NCBI GenBank assembly: GCA_017550205.1
Contig: JAFZPS010000068.1
Location: 1-23,708 of the forward strand
Direction of reading: 5' to 3'
Origin: Bacilli bacterium
GTDB lineage: Bacteria; Bacillota_I; Bacilli_A; RF39; UBA660
DNA: 23,708 nucleotides
Shown: positions 1 to 6,942 of the stretch, piece by piece
Layout: every line of letters begins with the position of its first letter
How positions within the stretch are numbered: position 1 is the stretch's first letter
Notes under the pieces: generated by a model
The model's database searches: none
What the model was told of the DNA's origin: nothing
Seen by the model: only the letters and a program-made list of their open reading frames with translations
Position numbers and translations under genes: made by a program

Positions 1-1
1 A

Positions 2-163
2 GTAATATTTATAATACAAATAATACTGATAATAATATGTACTAAATGCCCATAAAATAAGGCTAAAAGCCATAATACTATATGTACCAAATATAGTGAA
101 AATATGCTCAAAAAGGGAGCATGTGGCAGTGGTAAAAAATATAAGCAATGTTGTGGTAAATAA
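2..163 (+). pseudogene. 3' remnant of a SEC-C (SecA-tail type) zinc-motif protein, interrupted by an in-frame stop
   Basis: The last codons before TAA at 161-163 read ACGSGKKYKQCCGK, which matches the C-terminal zinc/SecB-binding motif of SecA and of small SEC-C proteins (usual form CPCGSGKKYKxCCG). The first cysteine of the usual CxC pair is absent; the residue two before the remaining Cys is Gly. Upstream in the same frame is a TAA at 53-55, preceded by residues ending ICTKCP, so the frame is broken inside the window. A 19-codon ORF could start at ATG 104-106. It is either the degraded end of a longer gene that begins outside the window or a tiny independent SEC-C peptide. An intact secA is not supported. 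Confidence 0.4.
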
Positions 164-167
164 TTAA

Positions 168-200
168 GACCTCGTAAATGATAATTACGAGGTTTTTATT
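168..200 (+). terminator. Rho-independent terminator
   Basis: A perfect 9-bp stem (ACCTCGTAA at 169-177 with TTACGAGGT at 185-193) encloses a 7-nt loop and is followed by TTTTT. It closes the broken gene before it and separates it from the phosphoesterase. Confidence 0.85.
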
Positions 201-235
201 TTAATCTTAATTAGAATAATTATATTTAAAAAGTA

Positions 236-244
236 TGATATAAT
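236..244 (+). promoter_or_regulatory. Extended -10 promoter of the phosphoesterase gene
   Basis: TGATATAAT at 236-244 is an extended -10 element. No good -35 is seen at 17 bp upstream. The gene starts 26 nt downstream, after an AAGGTGATG ribosome binding site. Confidence 0.5.
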
Positions 245-270
245 AGTTTATATTTCAAGGTGATGATTAA

Positions 271-1260
271 ATGCAAAAAATATATGAAGTAAATTATAAC
301 ATTTCGTCAAAAGAAGATTATGATTATATTCTTTTATCAGATTTACATGGTTATTTTAATAAAAGAATAGCAAATAGAATTAAAAATACTAAAACAGATT
401 TCATAGTTATTTCAGGTGATTTACTAAATGGACATGAATGGCTAAAACAAAGAAAACTGAATAAGTTAAAAGAGTTCTTATCTATAATTGCTGAGAAACA
501 TCCAATTATTATTTGTTTAGGTAATCATGATTTATATAATTTAAATGAAGAAGGATTAAATAATTTTAAGAATTTAAAAGAAATAAAAAATGTATATCCA
601 ATATATAATGAATCAATTATATTAAATAATCATAGATTTACAAATTTCTTACCACCAATAGATACTTTTAATTATCTTAAACAAAGTAGTAAAAATACTA
701 TTAATAATTTATTAAAATATCTAAAAGACTTAGAAAAAGTTTCTAATAATTCTAAATACATAGAACATTTAGTTTCTCATAATCCATATCATTTTATTGA
801 TGAAAAAATAATAAAAGAAATATCTAATTACGATATTATTGAGACAGGTCATTTTCATGATGGATGGGTTCCTACTAAAAAACTAGATAAATCATATGAT
901 AAATATATAGATAAAAATATACAAGAATTATTAATATCGTTAAAAAAGAGTAATTCTTTATTAGTGACACCAAAGAGAAATCTATCAAGAGGAATATCAT
1001 ATGTATATGATGATGGTTATGTAGTACTACTACCTAACAATAGTATATTCTATTATAGTAATGATAAAAATGAATATCATAAGAAAGATACTAATTATAT
1101 AATTGAAAAACAAAAAAATAAAAAGACACCAGCACTAGTAATATCAGGAGCAATCAATACATTTGGAAGATTAAAAATATTTTATCCATATATAACACAT
1201 ATAAAAGCTACAAAAGAAAAAAATGTCTATAAAGCAGATAGAATAATAGAAAGTATTTAA
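271..1260 (+). CDS. Calcineurin-like metallophosphoesterase
   Basis: This 329-aa protein should be a cytoplasmic, two-metal-ion phosphoesterase; the substrate cannot be told from sequence. The family motifs appear in order: D24-x-H26 (SDLHGYF), G49-D50 (SGDLLNG), G84-N85-H86-D87 (GNHDLYN), H170 (VSHNPYH) and G-H194-F-H196 (TGHFHDGW), which together supply all metal ligands. There is no signal peptide. The roughly 130 residues after GHFH are longer than a minimal phosphoesterase domain and contain a Lys/Tyr-rich tail. The start is ATG after AAGGTGATGATTAA, a good ribosome binding site. The gene is single, with a promoter before it and a terminator after it, and shows no link to the surface locus downstream. 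Confidence 0.85.
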   Translation: MQKIYEVNYNISSKEDYDYILLSDLHGYFNKRIANRIKNTKTDFIVISGDLLNGHEWLKQRKLNKLKEFLSIIAEKHPIIICLGNHDLYNLNEEGLNNFKNLKEIKNVYPIYNESIILNNHRFTNFLPPIDTFNYLKQSSKNTINNLLKYLKDLEKVSNNSKYIEHLVSHNPYHFIDEKIIKEISNYDIIETGHFHDGWVPTKKLDKSYDKYIDKNIQELLISLKKSNSLLVTPKRNLSRGISYVYDDGYVVLLPNNSIFYYSNDKNEYHKKDTNYIIEKQKNKKTPALVISGAINTFGRLKIFYPYITHIKATKEKNVYKADRIIESI

Positions 1261-1275
1261 AAAAATAATTGAAAT

Positions 1276-1304
1276 AAAAAAGCCTTTTTAGGCTTTTTAT
1301 TTTC
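1276..1304 (+). terminator. Rho-independent terminator
   Basis: The stem AAAAAGCC/GGCTTTTT (with a further T-A closing pair) is followed by a T-rich tail. It lies 16 nt after the stop of the phosphoesterase. Confidence 0.8.
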
Positions 1305-1310
1305 TAAAAT

Positions 1311-1339
1311 TTGCAATTTTTAATGATTTGTGGTAAAAT
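1311..1339 (+). promoter_or_regulatory. SigA-type promoter of the first acidic-peptide module
   Basis: TTGCAA at 1311-1316 and TAAAAT at 1334-1339 are separated by 17 bp, and TGG before the -10 gives an extended -10. Transcription would start near 1346, leaving a leader of about 20 nt that holds the GAGGGGG ribosome binding site of the small gene. Confidence 0.7.
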
Positions 1340-1364
1340 ATAGCACTCATAGAGGGGGAATTCT

Positions 1365-1481
1365 ATGGAAAGTATTAAATTAGAAGATTTAACAGATGAA
1401 TCTTTAATTGAATTAATGCAGATATTTAAAGGAATGGAAGATGAATTAGACATAGAAGAAGAGGTTGAAAATGATGAATAG
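1365..1481 (+). CDS. 38-aa acidic protein, first gene of a two-gene module (copy 1)
   Basis: A short ORF with a strong AGAGGGGG ribosome binding site 7-8 nt before ATG, directly downstream of a 17-bp-spaced promoter. The product is helical and acidic: MESIKLEDLTDESLIELMQI then a Glu/Asp-rich end finishing in NDE. The stop overlaps the start of the next gene in the string ATGAATAG, suggesting translational coupling. It resembles the 47-aa protein at 8018-8161 in length, charge, a LxxLTxExLIEL-like helix, a DE-stop ending and an identical overlap with a helical partner gene. I do not recognise a named family. The ribosome binding site, coupling and the second copy are the reasons for calling it a gene. 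A role as antitoxin-like or chaperone-like partner of the next protein is possible but only inferred. Confidence 0.7.
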   Translation: MESIKLEDLTDESLIELMQIFKGMEDELDIEEEVENDE

Positions 1482-2532
1482 AGATGGAATTAGAATCGAA
1501 AAAATTAAAAGTAATCACATAGAATTAATAGAAAAAGTTCGTGATAACATTTTAGAAAATAAAGAAAGTGTATCAAACTCTATAACTGAAGTTATTAATA
1601 TTATAGATTTTGATGAAAAAAGTGTTAAAAAGAAGGATGCTACATTAAAAGCACAAGAATTAATTACTACTCTAACAGAACAAATCCTTGCAGCAAAGAC
1701 ACCTGAAGAAGTATTTGAATTACGTAAAAAATTAAACTATTACATTAATAAAATAAAAGCAGAACTTAAAAATCGTAATATTGATGAAAAATACTTAAAT
1801 GATTATCAAGAAAAAATAACATACTTAAGAAAAGATATTGCTAAATATATTCGTTTCTTAAAAAGAGAAGATAATATTGTAGAGATTGATAAATTATATA
1901 GTAATTATGAAAATCTAAATAAAGAAGAAATGGTAACTTTAAAGAAAGCTTTAACAAGAGAAATTAATTATAATAGAAGAAATTTAAAAGAACCACAAGA
2001 AAAAAAAATAGTTAAAGAAACTAAGAAAGTACCATTAACAAATATATTTGAAGAAGTAATATATGATTCGGAACAACAAGAAGAAACACCTAGAAGACCA
2101 GGAAATCAAATACCTACTGATAATAAAGAGAATGTAGAATTTTCCGATGTAGAAGAATACTTAACTAATGCAGTAGAAAAATATAAATCAAAATATAATA
2201 TTAAATCAACTCATGATTATAGTAAAAAAGGATTAAGAAAAAATATTTCTCATTTCTTTAAAAATATCCCAAACTATATCCATAATAAAAAAGCAATTAA
2301 ACACATGCAAAGAGACTTCTGTAGATATTACTCTGGAAGTGATTTAGGAAGTTATATTGAATATTTAATTCAAAGAAATTCTATAAGCAAAGGATTACAA
2401 TGCATATTAAGTAAATCTCAATTATATAGAAATTATAATTTAGTAGAAGAAGATAAATGTGCAGTATGGCTATATGAATTCTGTCAAAAACATGGAATAA
2501 GTATCCCATATCAAAAAGTAAAAAGAATATAA
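1474..2532 (+). CDS. 352-aa helical, coiled-coil protein of unknown function (module copy 1)
   Basis: No family is recognised. Residues ~10-175 are Lys/Glu-rich with heptad-like spacing, typical of long helices or coiled coil. A Pro/Gln/Glu-rich linker follows (EETPRRPGNQIPTDN), then a basic-aromatic C-terminal domain of about 130 residues (220-352) with several cysteines (DFCRYYSGSD, LQCILSK, EFCQKHG). No signal peptide or membrane segment is seen, so it should be cytoplasmic. Start choice: ATG at 1474 overlaps the stop of the upstream acidic gene as ATGAATAG, the same junction as in the second module at 8154; ATG at 1471 and TTG at 1465 are alternatives. A U-tailed terminator follows at 2540. 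The module may be functionally tied to the surface locus because its counterpart lies inside it. Confidence 0.75.
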   Translation: MNRDGIRIEKIKSNHIELIEKVRDNILENKESVSNSITEVINIIDFDEKSVKKKDATLKAQELITTLTEQILAAKTPEEVFELRKKLNYYINKIKAELKNRNIDEKYLNDYQEKITYLRKDIAKYIRFLKREDNIVEIDKLYSNYENLNKEEMVTLKKALTREINYNRRNLKEPQEKKIVKETKKVPLTNIFEEVIYDSEQQEETPRRPGNQIPTDNKENVEFSDVEEYLTNAVEKYKSKYNIKSTHDYSKKGLRKNISHFFKNIPNYIHNKKAIKHMQRDFCRYYSGSDLGSYIEYLIQRNSISKGLQCILSKSQLYRNYNLVEEDKCAVWLYEFCQKHGISIPYQKVKRI

Positions 2533-2539
2533 TAAAATT

Positions 2540-2563
2540 AAAACCTCATTTGAGGTTTTTTCT
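2540..2563 (+). terminator. Rho-independent terminator
   Basis: AAAACCTCA (2540-2548) pairs with TGAGGTTTT (2551-2559) and runs into TTTTTT. It ends the first two-gene module just before the pyrophosphatase promoter. Confidence 0.8.
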
Positions 2564-2571
2564 GTTATAAT
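2563..2571 (+). promoter_or_regulatory. Extended -10 promoter of ppa
   Basis: TGTTATAAT is an exact extended -10 element. Transcription would start near 2578, giving a leader of only ~12 nt before ATG 2590. The ribosome binding site is weak (GGATATGATAAT), so translation may be near-leaderless. No clear -35 is present. Confidence 0.5.
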
Positions 2572-2589
2572 ATAAATGGATATGATAAT

Positions 2590-3078
2590 ATGAATAACGA
2601 TGTAGTAGATGCAACAGTTGAAATACCATTTAGAAGTAGAAATAAATATGAAATAGATAAAACAACAGGAAAAATAAGATTAGATAGAGTTTTATATTCA
2701 GCTATGGGGTATCCTGCAGAATATGGTACTATTGAAAAAACGCTAGCACCTGATGGAGACCCATTAGATATATTAATCTTAGCTACAGAACCAACATATC
2801 CAGGATGTATTATACCAGCTAGAATAATTGGTTATCTAACAATGTTTGATGAAGGAAAAGGAGACTACAAATTAATATCTGTAGTAGATACTGATCCAAG
2901 ATTTGCACATATCCAAAGATTAGAAGATGTAGAACCATTTACATTAAAGGAAATAAGAAATTTCTTTGAGAATTATAAAACACTACAAGGAATAGAAGTA
3001 GAAGTAGGAGCATATCACTCTAAAGAAGAAGCAATTGAATTATTAGAGGAATGTAGAAATAATTATAAAGAACAATAA
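2590..3078 (+). CDS. ppa: Inorganic pyrophosphatase, family I (soluble)
   Basis: Hydrolyses pyrophosphate to two phosphates in the cytoplasm, pulling nucleic-acid, aminoacyl-tRNA and other synthetic reactions forward. The 162-aa length fits the bacterial family (about 165-175). Diagnostic features are EIPFRSRNKYEIDKTTGKIR at the start (Glu and Lys of the active site), LDRVLYSAMGYPAEYG, and the signature D55-G-D57-P-L-D60-ILIL that binds the catalytic Mg ions, followed by the VVDTDPRF region with further acidic ligands. The gene is monocistronic: terminators stand on both sides and an extended -10 lies directly upstream. It is a housekeeping gene beside, not part of, the surface locus. Confidence 0.95.
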   Translation: MNNDVVDATVEIPFRSRNKYEIDKTTGKIRLDRVLYSAMGYPAEYGTIEKTLAPDGDPLDILILATEPTYPGCIIPARIIGYLTMFDEGKGDYKLISVVDTDPRFAHIQRLEDVEPFTLKEIRNFFENYKTLQGIEVEVGAYHSKEEAIELLEECRNNYKEQ

Positions 3079-3103
3079 AAGTGGATGAAAATCCATTTTT
3101 TTT
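3079..3103 (+). terminator. Rho-independent terminator with GAAA loop
   Basis: TGGAT (3082-3086) and ATCCA (3091-3095) pair around a GAAA tetraloop, followed by a run of eight T. It ends ppa. The stretch from here to 3173 holds no gene or recognisable site. Confidence 0.75.
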
Positions 3104-3173
3104 ATTATATGTGAGTGCCTCAATGTGAAATTAGAATAATAAGATAAATAATAACAAAATTCGACAAAGGTTA

Positions 3174-3201
3174 TTGACATATGTCTTCCACATGTTATAA
3201 T
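3174..3201 (+). promoter_or_regulatory. Strong SigA-type promoter of surface unit A
   Basis: A consensus TTGACA (3174-3179) and consensus TATAAT (3196-3201), spaced 16 bp, with TGT just before the -10 (extended -10). It is the best-matching promoter in the window and drives the membrane-anchor and fibre genes. The spacer contains the palindrome ACATATGT and a nearby ACATGT, possible operator half-sites. Transcription should begin near 3208. Confidence 0.85.
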
Positions 3202-3232
3202 ATATTTGTATTGTAAAAAATATCATAATAGG

Positions 3233-3254
3233 TGTGTGTACTCTGATATACATA
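3233..3254 (+). promoter_or_regulatory. Leader hairpin in the 5' UTR of surface unit A
   Basis: In the 69-nt leader, TGTGTGTA (3233-3240) can pair with TATACATA (3247-3254), with two G-U pairs, around a CUCUGA loop. The stem ends 6 nt before the AAAGGAG ribosome binding site (3261-3267). It might stabilise the mRNA or tune translation. It does not match a riboswitch class I know. Confidence 0.35.
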
Positions 3255-3276
3255 GGATATAAAGGAGTAATTAGTA

Positions 3277-4002
3277 ATGAACAATAATAGAATTACGTTA
3301 TCAACAGCGAAGTTAAAAAAAGAAAAAAAGACGAAGAGAATAATAAAAATTGTATTAATACTACTTCTATTATTACTACTTATTCTTTATATGGCAATTG
3401 GTATTGTTTATAATAATAGTAATTTTAGTATAACGTTAGATAGAAACCTATATTATGACAAAGGATTAATAGTATATGATGATCCTGATTATAAAGTGTA
3501 TAGATCTGAATTGTTTGCAGTATCACCTGAAACATTTGATAATATATCATATAGGTGGTTACCAGAAAGCATCAATGATTCAAGAGGTGGTTCACATAAT
3601 GGTGCCAACTACTTAGCCTATACATTTTATGTAGAGAATATGGGTTATGATATAGCAGATTATTACAGCGAGATAACAATAGATGACGTTATAAAAGGCG
3701 TAGATGAAGCAGTAAGAATTAGAGTTTATAAAAATGGAGAATATGCAACATACGCCAAAATATCTTCTACAAATGAAGCAGAGAAAAATACGATTCCATT
3801 TGTAGATGATGAATTAGTAGCATTAGATCATGTAGAAAACTTTAAACCAGGAGATATTGATAAATATACAGTAGTCTTATGGTTAGAGGGTTCTGATCCA
3901 GAATGCAATGATAATATTTTGGGTGGAGAAATTAAAATCACAATGCATTTTAATTCTGAACACATAGATAAGAAAGAGGGAAATTATGGAAAAAAGAAGT
4001 AA
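3277..4002 (+). CDS. Membrane-anchored surface protein related to SipW-dependent fibre proteins
   Basis: A 241-aa protein with a basic N-terminus (KLKKEKKTKR) followed by a very hydrophobic segment at ~21-43, then an extracellular domain. The hydrophobic segment lacks the YAWF-type cleavage region of its neighbours, so it likely stays anchored. The C-terminal strand pattern VVLWLEGSDPEC (Trp202) followed by ILGGEIKITMHF is the conserved end of SipW-dependent fibre proteins and matches WIEGQD in the next three paralogs. It is the first gene after the strong promoter and overlaps the next gene by 17 nt, so anchor and fibre subunit are probably made together. A base or anchor for the fibre, comparable in position to TapA in Bacillus, is an inference from order and topology. 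Confidence 0.7.
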   Translation: MNNNRITLSTAKLKKEKKTKRIIKIVLILLLLLLLILYMAIGIVYNNSNFSITLDRNLYYDKGLIVYDDPDYKVYRSELFAVSPETFDNISYRWLPESINDSRGGSHNGANYLAYTFYVENMGYDIADYYSEITIDDVIKGVDEAVRIRVYKNGEYATYAKISSTNEAEKNTIPFVDDELVALDHVENFKPGDIDKYTVVLWLEGSDPECNDNILGGEIKITMHFNSEHIDKKEGNYGKKK

Positions 4003-5317
4003 AAAACATATTAAACGTGCAAGACGAATGATTTTAGCTTGCTTGTTAACAGCAATATTATTAGGAGTAGGAACTTATGCATGGTTCATCGGTATGAAAA
4101 CAGTTAATGTTTCAAGCTTTGATGTACAAATTGCCGCAATTGATGGTTTGTCTCTTTCATTAGATGGAGTTACATGGGCTGATACAGTTACAATAAACCA
4201 AGGTAACTACGCTACTGTTAATGAATCTAACAACACAAACAGTTGGGGTGGAACTGGATTATATCCTATGTCATCAGTAGGTATCATTGATACAACTTCA
4301 TCAAGATTAATAATGTATGAAAAAGGATCATTTACTACTACACCAGGTGGTTATAGAGTTATGGCTAGTCAAGTAACTAACACAGTAGAAGGAAATACTG
4401 AACAATCTGGATACGTAGCATTCGATTTATTTATTAAAAACTTATCTGGTCATGAATATTATGCAGAACAAAATGTATTAAATGAAGAAGCAATTTATTT
4501 AACACCAGATTCAAAAGTTACAGCTGCAACAAATGGTGGTGTAGTTGGAACAGGTATTGAAAACTCAGTAAGAGTTGGATTTGCTCAAATCGGACGTGTT
4601 ATAGCAACAACTACTACACAAGCAACAATTACAGGTATTACTTGTGCAACTGGTAATGGTGTAACAGGTATCTGTTCATCAAGACCTGCACAAATTTGGG
4701 AACCAAATGATAGAAACCATGTAGAAAATGCAATTACTTGGTATGCAACTTCTTGTAAAAAGAGAATTGGAGCTGATTTAACTCAAGATGCTTCATACAA
4801 TGGTACATGTAAGACATTAACAGATGGAGCATATGTACAAACAAATGCAATTAGTGGTGTAATTAATTATTCAGATAGAGTAGACGTATATGATGGACCA
4901 GATTACAACAGTTATACAGGAAGCATTGCTGCAACTCCTACAACTGGAAAATTATATGCATATGATTATTTCACTGATACAGAAAAATCATTAAGAGGTG
5001 TTGAAAGACCAACATTCATTACTTTAGCACCAAACAGTATTACAAAAGTAAGAGTTTATATTTGGATTGAAGGACAAGATGTTGATAACTACGATTTTGC
5101 TTCATTAGGAAGAAAAATTTCAGTAGCATTTGGATTAACTAAAGAAAGATTCTTCGATGACGATGTTAACTATCAAAGTGTTACAGGAGATAACTTACCA
5201 ACAGACGTTCAAAAAGAAGAACATCCATCATATGATTATGATGCAGCTCACGCTGATCAAACACCAAGCAGCAATAATAATGGTGGAGAAGAACAAAATA
5301 ATGGTGGAGGAGAATAA
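3986..5317 (+). CDS. TasA-like SipW-dependent fibre subunit, copy 1
   Basis: A 443-aa exported protein. The N-terminus is a SipW-type signal: basic start, hydrophobic core and GVGTYAWFIGMKTV (Y31-A-W-F34), with cleavage expected near TYA. The mature part is Ser/Thr/Asn-rich and beta-strand-like, with blocks TTTPGGYR, GYVAFDLFIKNLSG, GIENSVRVGFAQIGR, AQIWEPNDRNHV, and the C-terminal WIEGQD (W360). Four cysteines (C220, C230, C257, C275) are matched in copy 2 and could form disulfides. The tail is a low-complexity Asn/Gly/Glu/Gln stretch ending EEQNNGGGE, with no LPxTG, so sortase anchoring is unlikely. ATG follows AAGAGGGAAATT within the previous gene. It is a probable major structural subunit of an extracellular fibre; the fibre itself is inferred from the family. 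Confidence 0.8.
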   Translation: MEKRSKKHIKRARRMILACLLTAILLGVGTYAWFIGMKTVNVSSFDVQIAAIDGLSLSLDGVTWADTVTINQGNYATVNESNNTNSWGGTGLYPMSSVGIIDTTSSRLIMYEKGSFTTTPGGYRVMASQVTNTVEGNTEQSGYVAFDLFIKNLSGHEYYAEQNVLNEEAIYLTPDSKVTAATNGGVVGTGIENSVRVGFAQIGRVIATTTTQATITGITCATGNGVTGICSSRPAQIWEPNDRNHVENAITWYATSCKKRIGADLTQDASYNGTCKTLTDGAYVQTNAISGVINYSDRVDVYDGPDYNSYTGSIAATPTTGKLYAYDYFTDTEKSLRGVERPTFITLAPNSITKVRVYIWIEGQDVDNYDFASLGRKISVAFGLTKERFFDDDVNYQSVTGDNLPTDVQKEEHPSYDYDAAHADQTPSSNNNGGEEQNNGGGE

Positions 5318-5321
5318 TCTC
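5282..5321 (+). repeat. 40-bp exact repeat at the 3' end of fibre gene 1 (partner 6821-6860)
   Basis: The stretch encoding the GGEEQNNGGGE tail plus stop and four following bases is identical, 40 of 40, at 6821-6860 in fibre gene 2. Bases on both sides differ. It points to duplication or gene conversion and could recombine to fuse or delete a copy. Confidence 0.85.
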
Positions 5322-5340
5322 TAAAATTAAATAATGGATA

Positions 5341-5371
5341 TTACATGTAAGGGTGACCCCCTTACATGTGA
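5341..5371 (+). promoter_or_regulatory. Strong intergenic hairpin between the two fibre genes
   Basis: ACATGTAAGGG (5343-5353) and CCCTTACATGT (5359-5369) form a perfect 11-bp stem with a 5-nt loop. Two outer positions (T-G, T-A) extend it to 13 pairs. No T-run follows, so it is not a normal terminator. It lies 25 nt after one fibre gene and 28 nt before the start of the next. It probably protects the upstream mRNA from 3' decay or is an RNase processing site that sets unequal subunit levels. Confidence 0.6.
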
Positions 5372-5398
5372 TTGTATAGAAATATAGGAGGAAAATTT

Positions 5399-6856
5399 AT
5401 GAAAGATAATAGACGCAGAAAGAAAATTAGAAATCTAATAGTTGTTTGTTTCATCTGTGCAATAATCTTAGGCGTTGGAACATACGCATGGTTTATTGGT
5501 ATGAAAACAGTTAACGTATCAAGTTTCGATATTGATATTGCTACTACTGAAGGTCTATTCCTATCAATGGATGGAGAACATTGGTCATATCAATTAGATG
5601 CTAAAAATGCAACTGCCTATACAGGAAACACAAACACATGGGCTGATACAGGATTAATTCCTATATCATCAGTAGGTGATTTAGATTCTACTGTATCTAG
5701 ATTACAATTATATGAGAAAGGAAGTTTAACTACTACACCAGGTGGTTATAGATTATTAGCAAGCCGTGTTCATAACTATGATAATACTGCTCAAGGTAAA
5801 ATTGGTAAACTTGAAAGTAATGGTTATGTAGCATTTGACTTATTTATTAAGAACCTATCAGGAACTGAATATTATGCTGAAAATAACATTCTAAATGAAG
5901 AAGATATTTATTTAACTACTAACTCAGCTGTAACAGTTGCAAGTAATGGTGGTGTTGCAGGAACTGGTATTGAAAACTCTGTCAGAGTTGCATTTGCACA
6001 AATCGGACGTGTAGAAGCTACTGATGGTGTTGCTAGTGTAGATAATATTATAAATATCACTTGTACTGATGTAGCAAAAACTACAGGTCAAGCACAAGTT
6101 ACAGGTATTTGCCGTAGTGCACAAATTTGGGAACCAAATGATACAGCACACGTTACTAATGCAATTAACTGGTATGAAACTTCTTGTAAAACAAGAAAAT
6201 CATCTGGAACAGATCTTACTTTATCAGCATCATATAACGTAGGTAATAATGCAATTGCATGTTCAGGTGTAACTAATGGTTCTGCTAATAAAACATATGC
6301 TATAAGTAGAACAATTGCTGTAAGCGATATGGTAGATATCTATGATGGTGATGAATATAATACATATTCAGCTAACACAGATACATATGCTACATATGCT
6401 GCTGCAGTAAATGGTACAGCTGCTGCTTTAACACAAACTAATAGTGGAGAAGCTGCTACAGCTGCAGAAGCTGCTAAAACTACAGCACGTGCAAATTATA
6501 AATTAATAGATTTTCCATACTTTACTGATACAATGAAAGACTTAACAAGTACTGCTAGACCAACATTCATGAAATTAGCACCAAACAGTATTACAAAAGT
6601 TAGAGTTTATATTTGGATTGAAGGACAAGATATTGATAACTATGATTTTGCATCATTAGGAAAGAAAATATCTATTAACTTCGGATTCACTAAGGAAAGA
6701 TATACTGAAGAAGATATTAACTATGTTGGACCATCAACAGATATCACTCCAGTTGAAAATAACAACAATAACAACAACGGTGGAGAAGAACAAAATAACG
6801 GTGAAGAACAACAAAATAACGGTGGAGAAGAACAAAATAATGGTGGAGGAGAATAA
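5399..6856 (+). CDS. TasA-like SipW-dependent fibre subunit, copy 2
   Basis: A 485-aa paralog of the preceding protein. ATG 5399 is chosen because AGGAGG sits at 5386-5391; an upstream in-frame ATG at 5372 has no ribosome binding site. The signal is GVGTYAWFIGMKTVNVSSFD (Y29-W31-F32), nearly identical to copy 1. Shared blocks are TTTPGGYR, GYVAFDLFIKNLSG, GIENSVRVAFAQIGR, AQIWEPND and WIEGQD (W406). Four cysteines are conserved (C222, C238, C263, C288). It differs by an Ala/Thr-rich insertion around 330-370 and a longer tail with several (G)GEEQNN-type units. The last 40 nt, running just past the stop, are identical to copy 1. It is a second major subunit with a probable structural role outside the cell. 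Confidence 0.8.
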   Translation: MKDNRRRKKIRNLIVVCFICAIILGVGTYAWFIGMKTVNVSSFDIDIATTEGLFLSMDGEHWSYQLDAKNATAYTGNTNTWADTGLIPISSVGDLDSTVSRLQLYEKGSLTTTPGGYRLLASRVHNYDNTAQGKIGKLESNGYVAFDLFIKNLSGTEYYAENNILNEEDIYLTTNSAVTVASNGGVAGTGIENSVRVAFAQIGRVEATDGVASVDNIINITCTDVAKTTGQAQVTGICRSAQIWEPNDTAHVTNAINWYETSCKTRKSSGTDLTLSASYNVGNNAIACSGVTNGSANKTYAISRTIAVSDMVDIYDGDEYNTYSANTDTYATYAAAVNGTAAALTQTNSGEAATAAEAAKTTARANYKLIDFPYFTDTMKDLTSTARPTFMKLAPNSITKVRVYIWIEGQDIDNYDFASLGKKISINFGFTKERYTEEDINYVGPSTDITPVENNNNNNNGGEEQNNGEEQQNNGGEEQNNGGGE

Positions 6857-6860
6857 TCTC
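6821..6860 (+). repeat. 40-bp exact repeat at the 3' end of fibre gene 2 (partner 5282-5321)
   Basis: This is the second copy of the 40-bp identical tract. Further imperfect units of the same E/Q/N/G coding repeat lie just upstream (from about 6760), so the tail can expand or shrink by slippage or recombination. Confidence 0.85.
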
Positions 6861-6880
6861 CTAAACAAAGAGAAAATTAA

Positions 6881-6942
6881 TATACTAGTCTAACTAGTAT
6901 AATAGCGTAATGAAGAGTAATGTTATTATACTTACTCTTCAT
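6881..6942 (+). terminator. Two successive hairpins between fibre gene 2 and the third paralog
   Basis: First hairpin: TATACTAGT (6881-6889) pairs with ACTAGTATA (6893-6901), loop CTA. Second hairpin: ATGAAGAGTAA (6910-6920) pairs perfectly with TTACTCTTCAT (6932-6942), 11 bp, followed by a T/A-rich tail (TTATTTATAA). The second can act as a leaky terminator, lowering expression of the downstream genes relative to the two fibre genes. There is no clear new promoter between here and 6967. Confidence 0.55.

Noticed and set aside
5924..6151. Minus-strand open frame inside fibre gene 2
   Set aside because: Cys/Ser/Thr-rich translation, no ribosome binding site, and it lies wholly opposite a well-supported gene. 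The other minus-strand frames at 6939, 7797, 10368, 13588, 15424, 15832, 20245, 20809 and 21085 fail for the same reasons.
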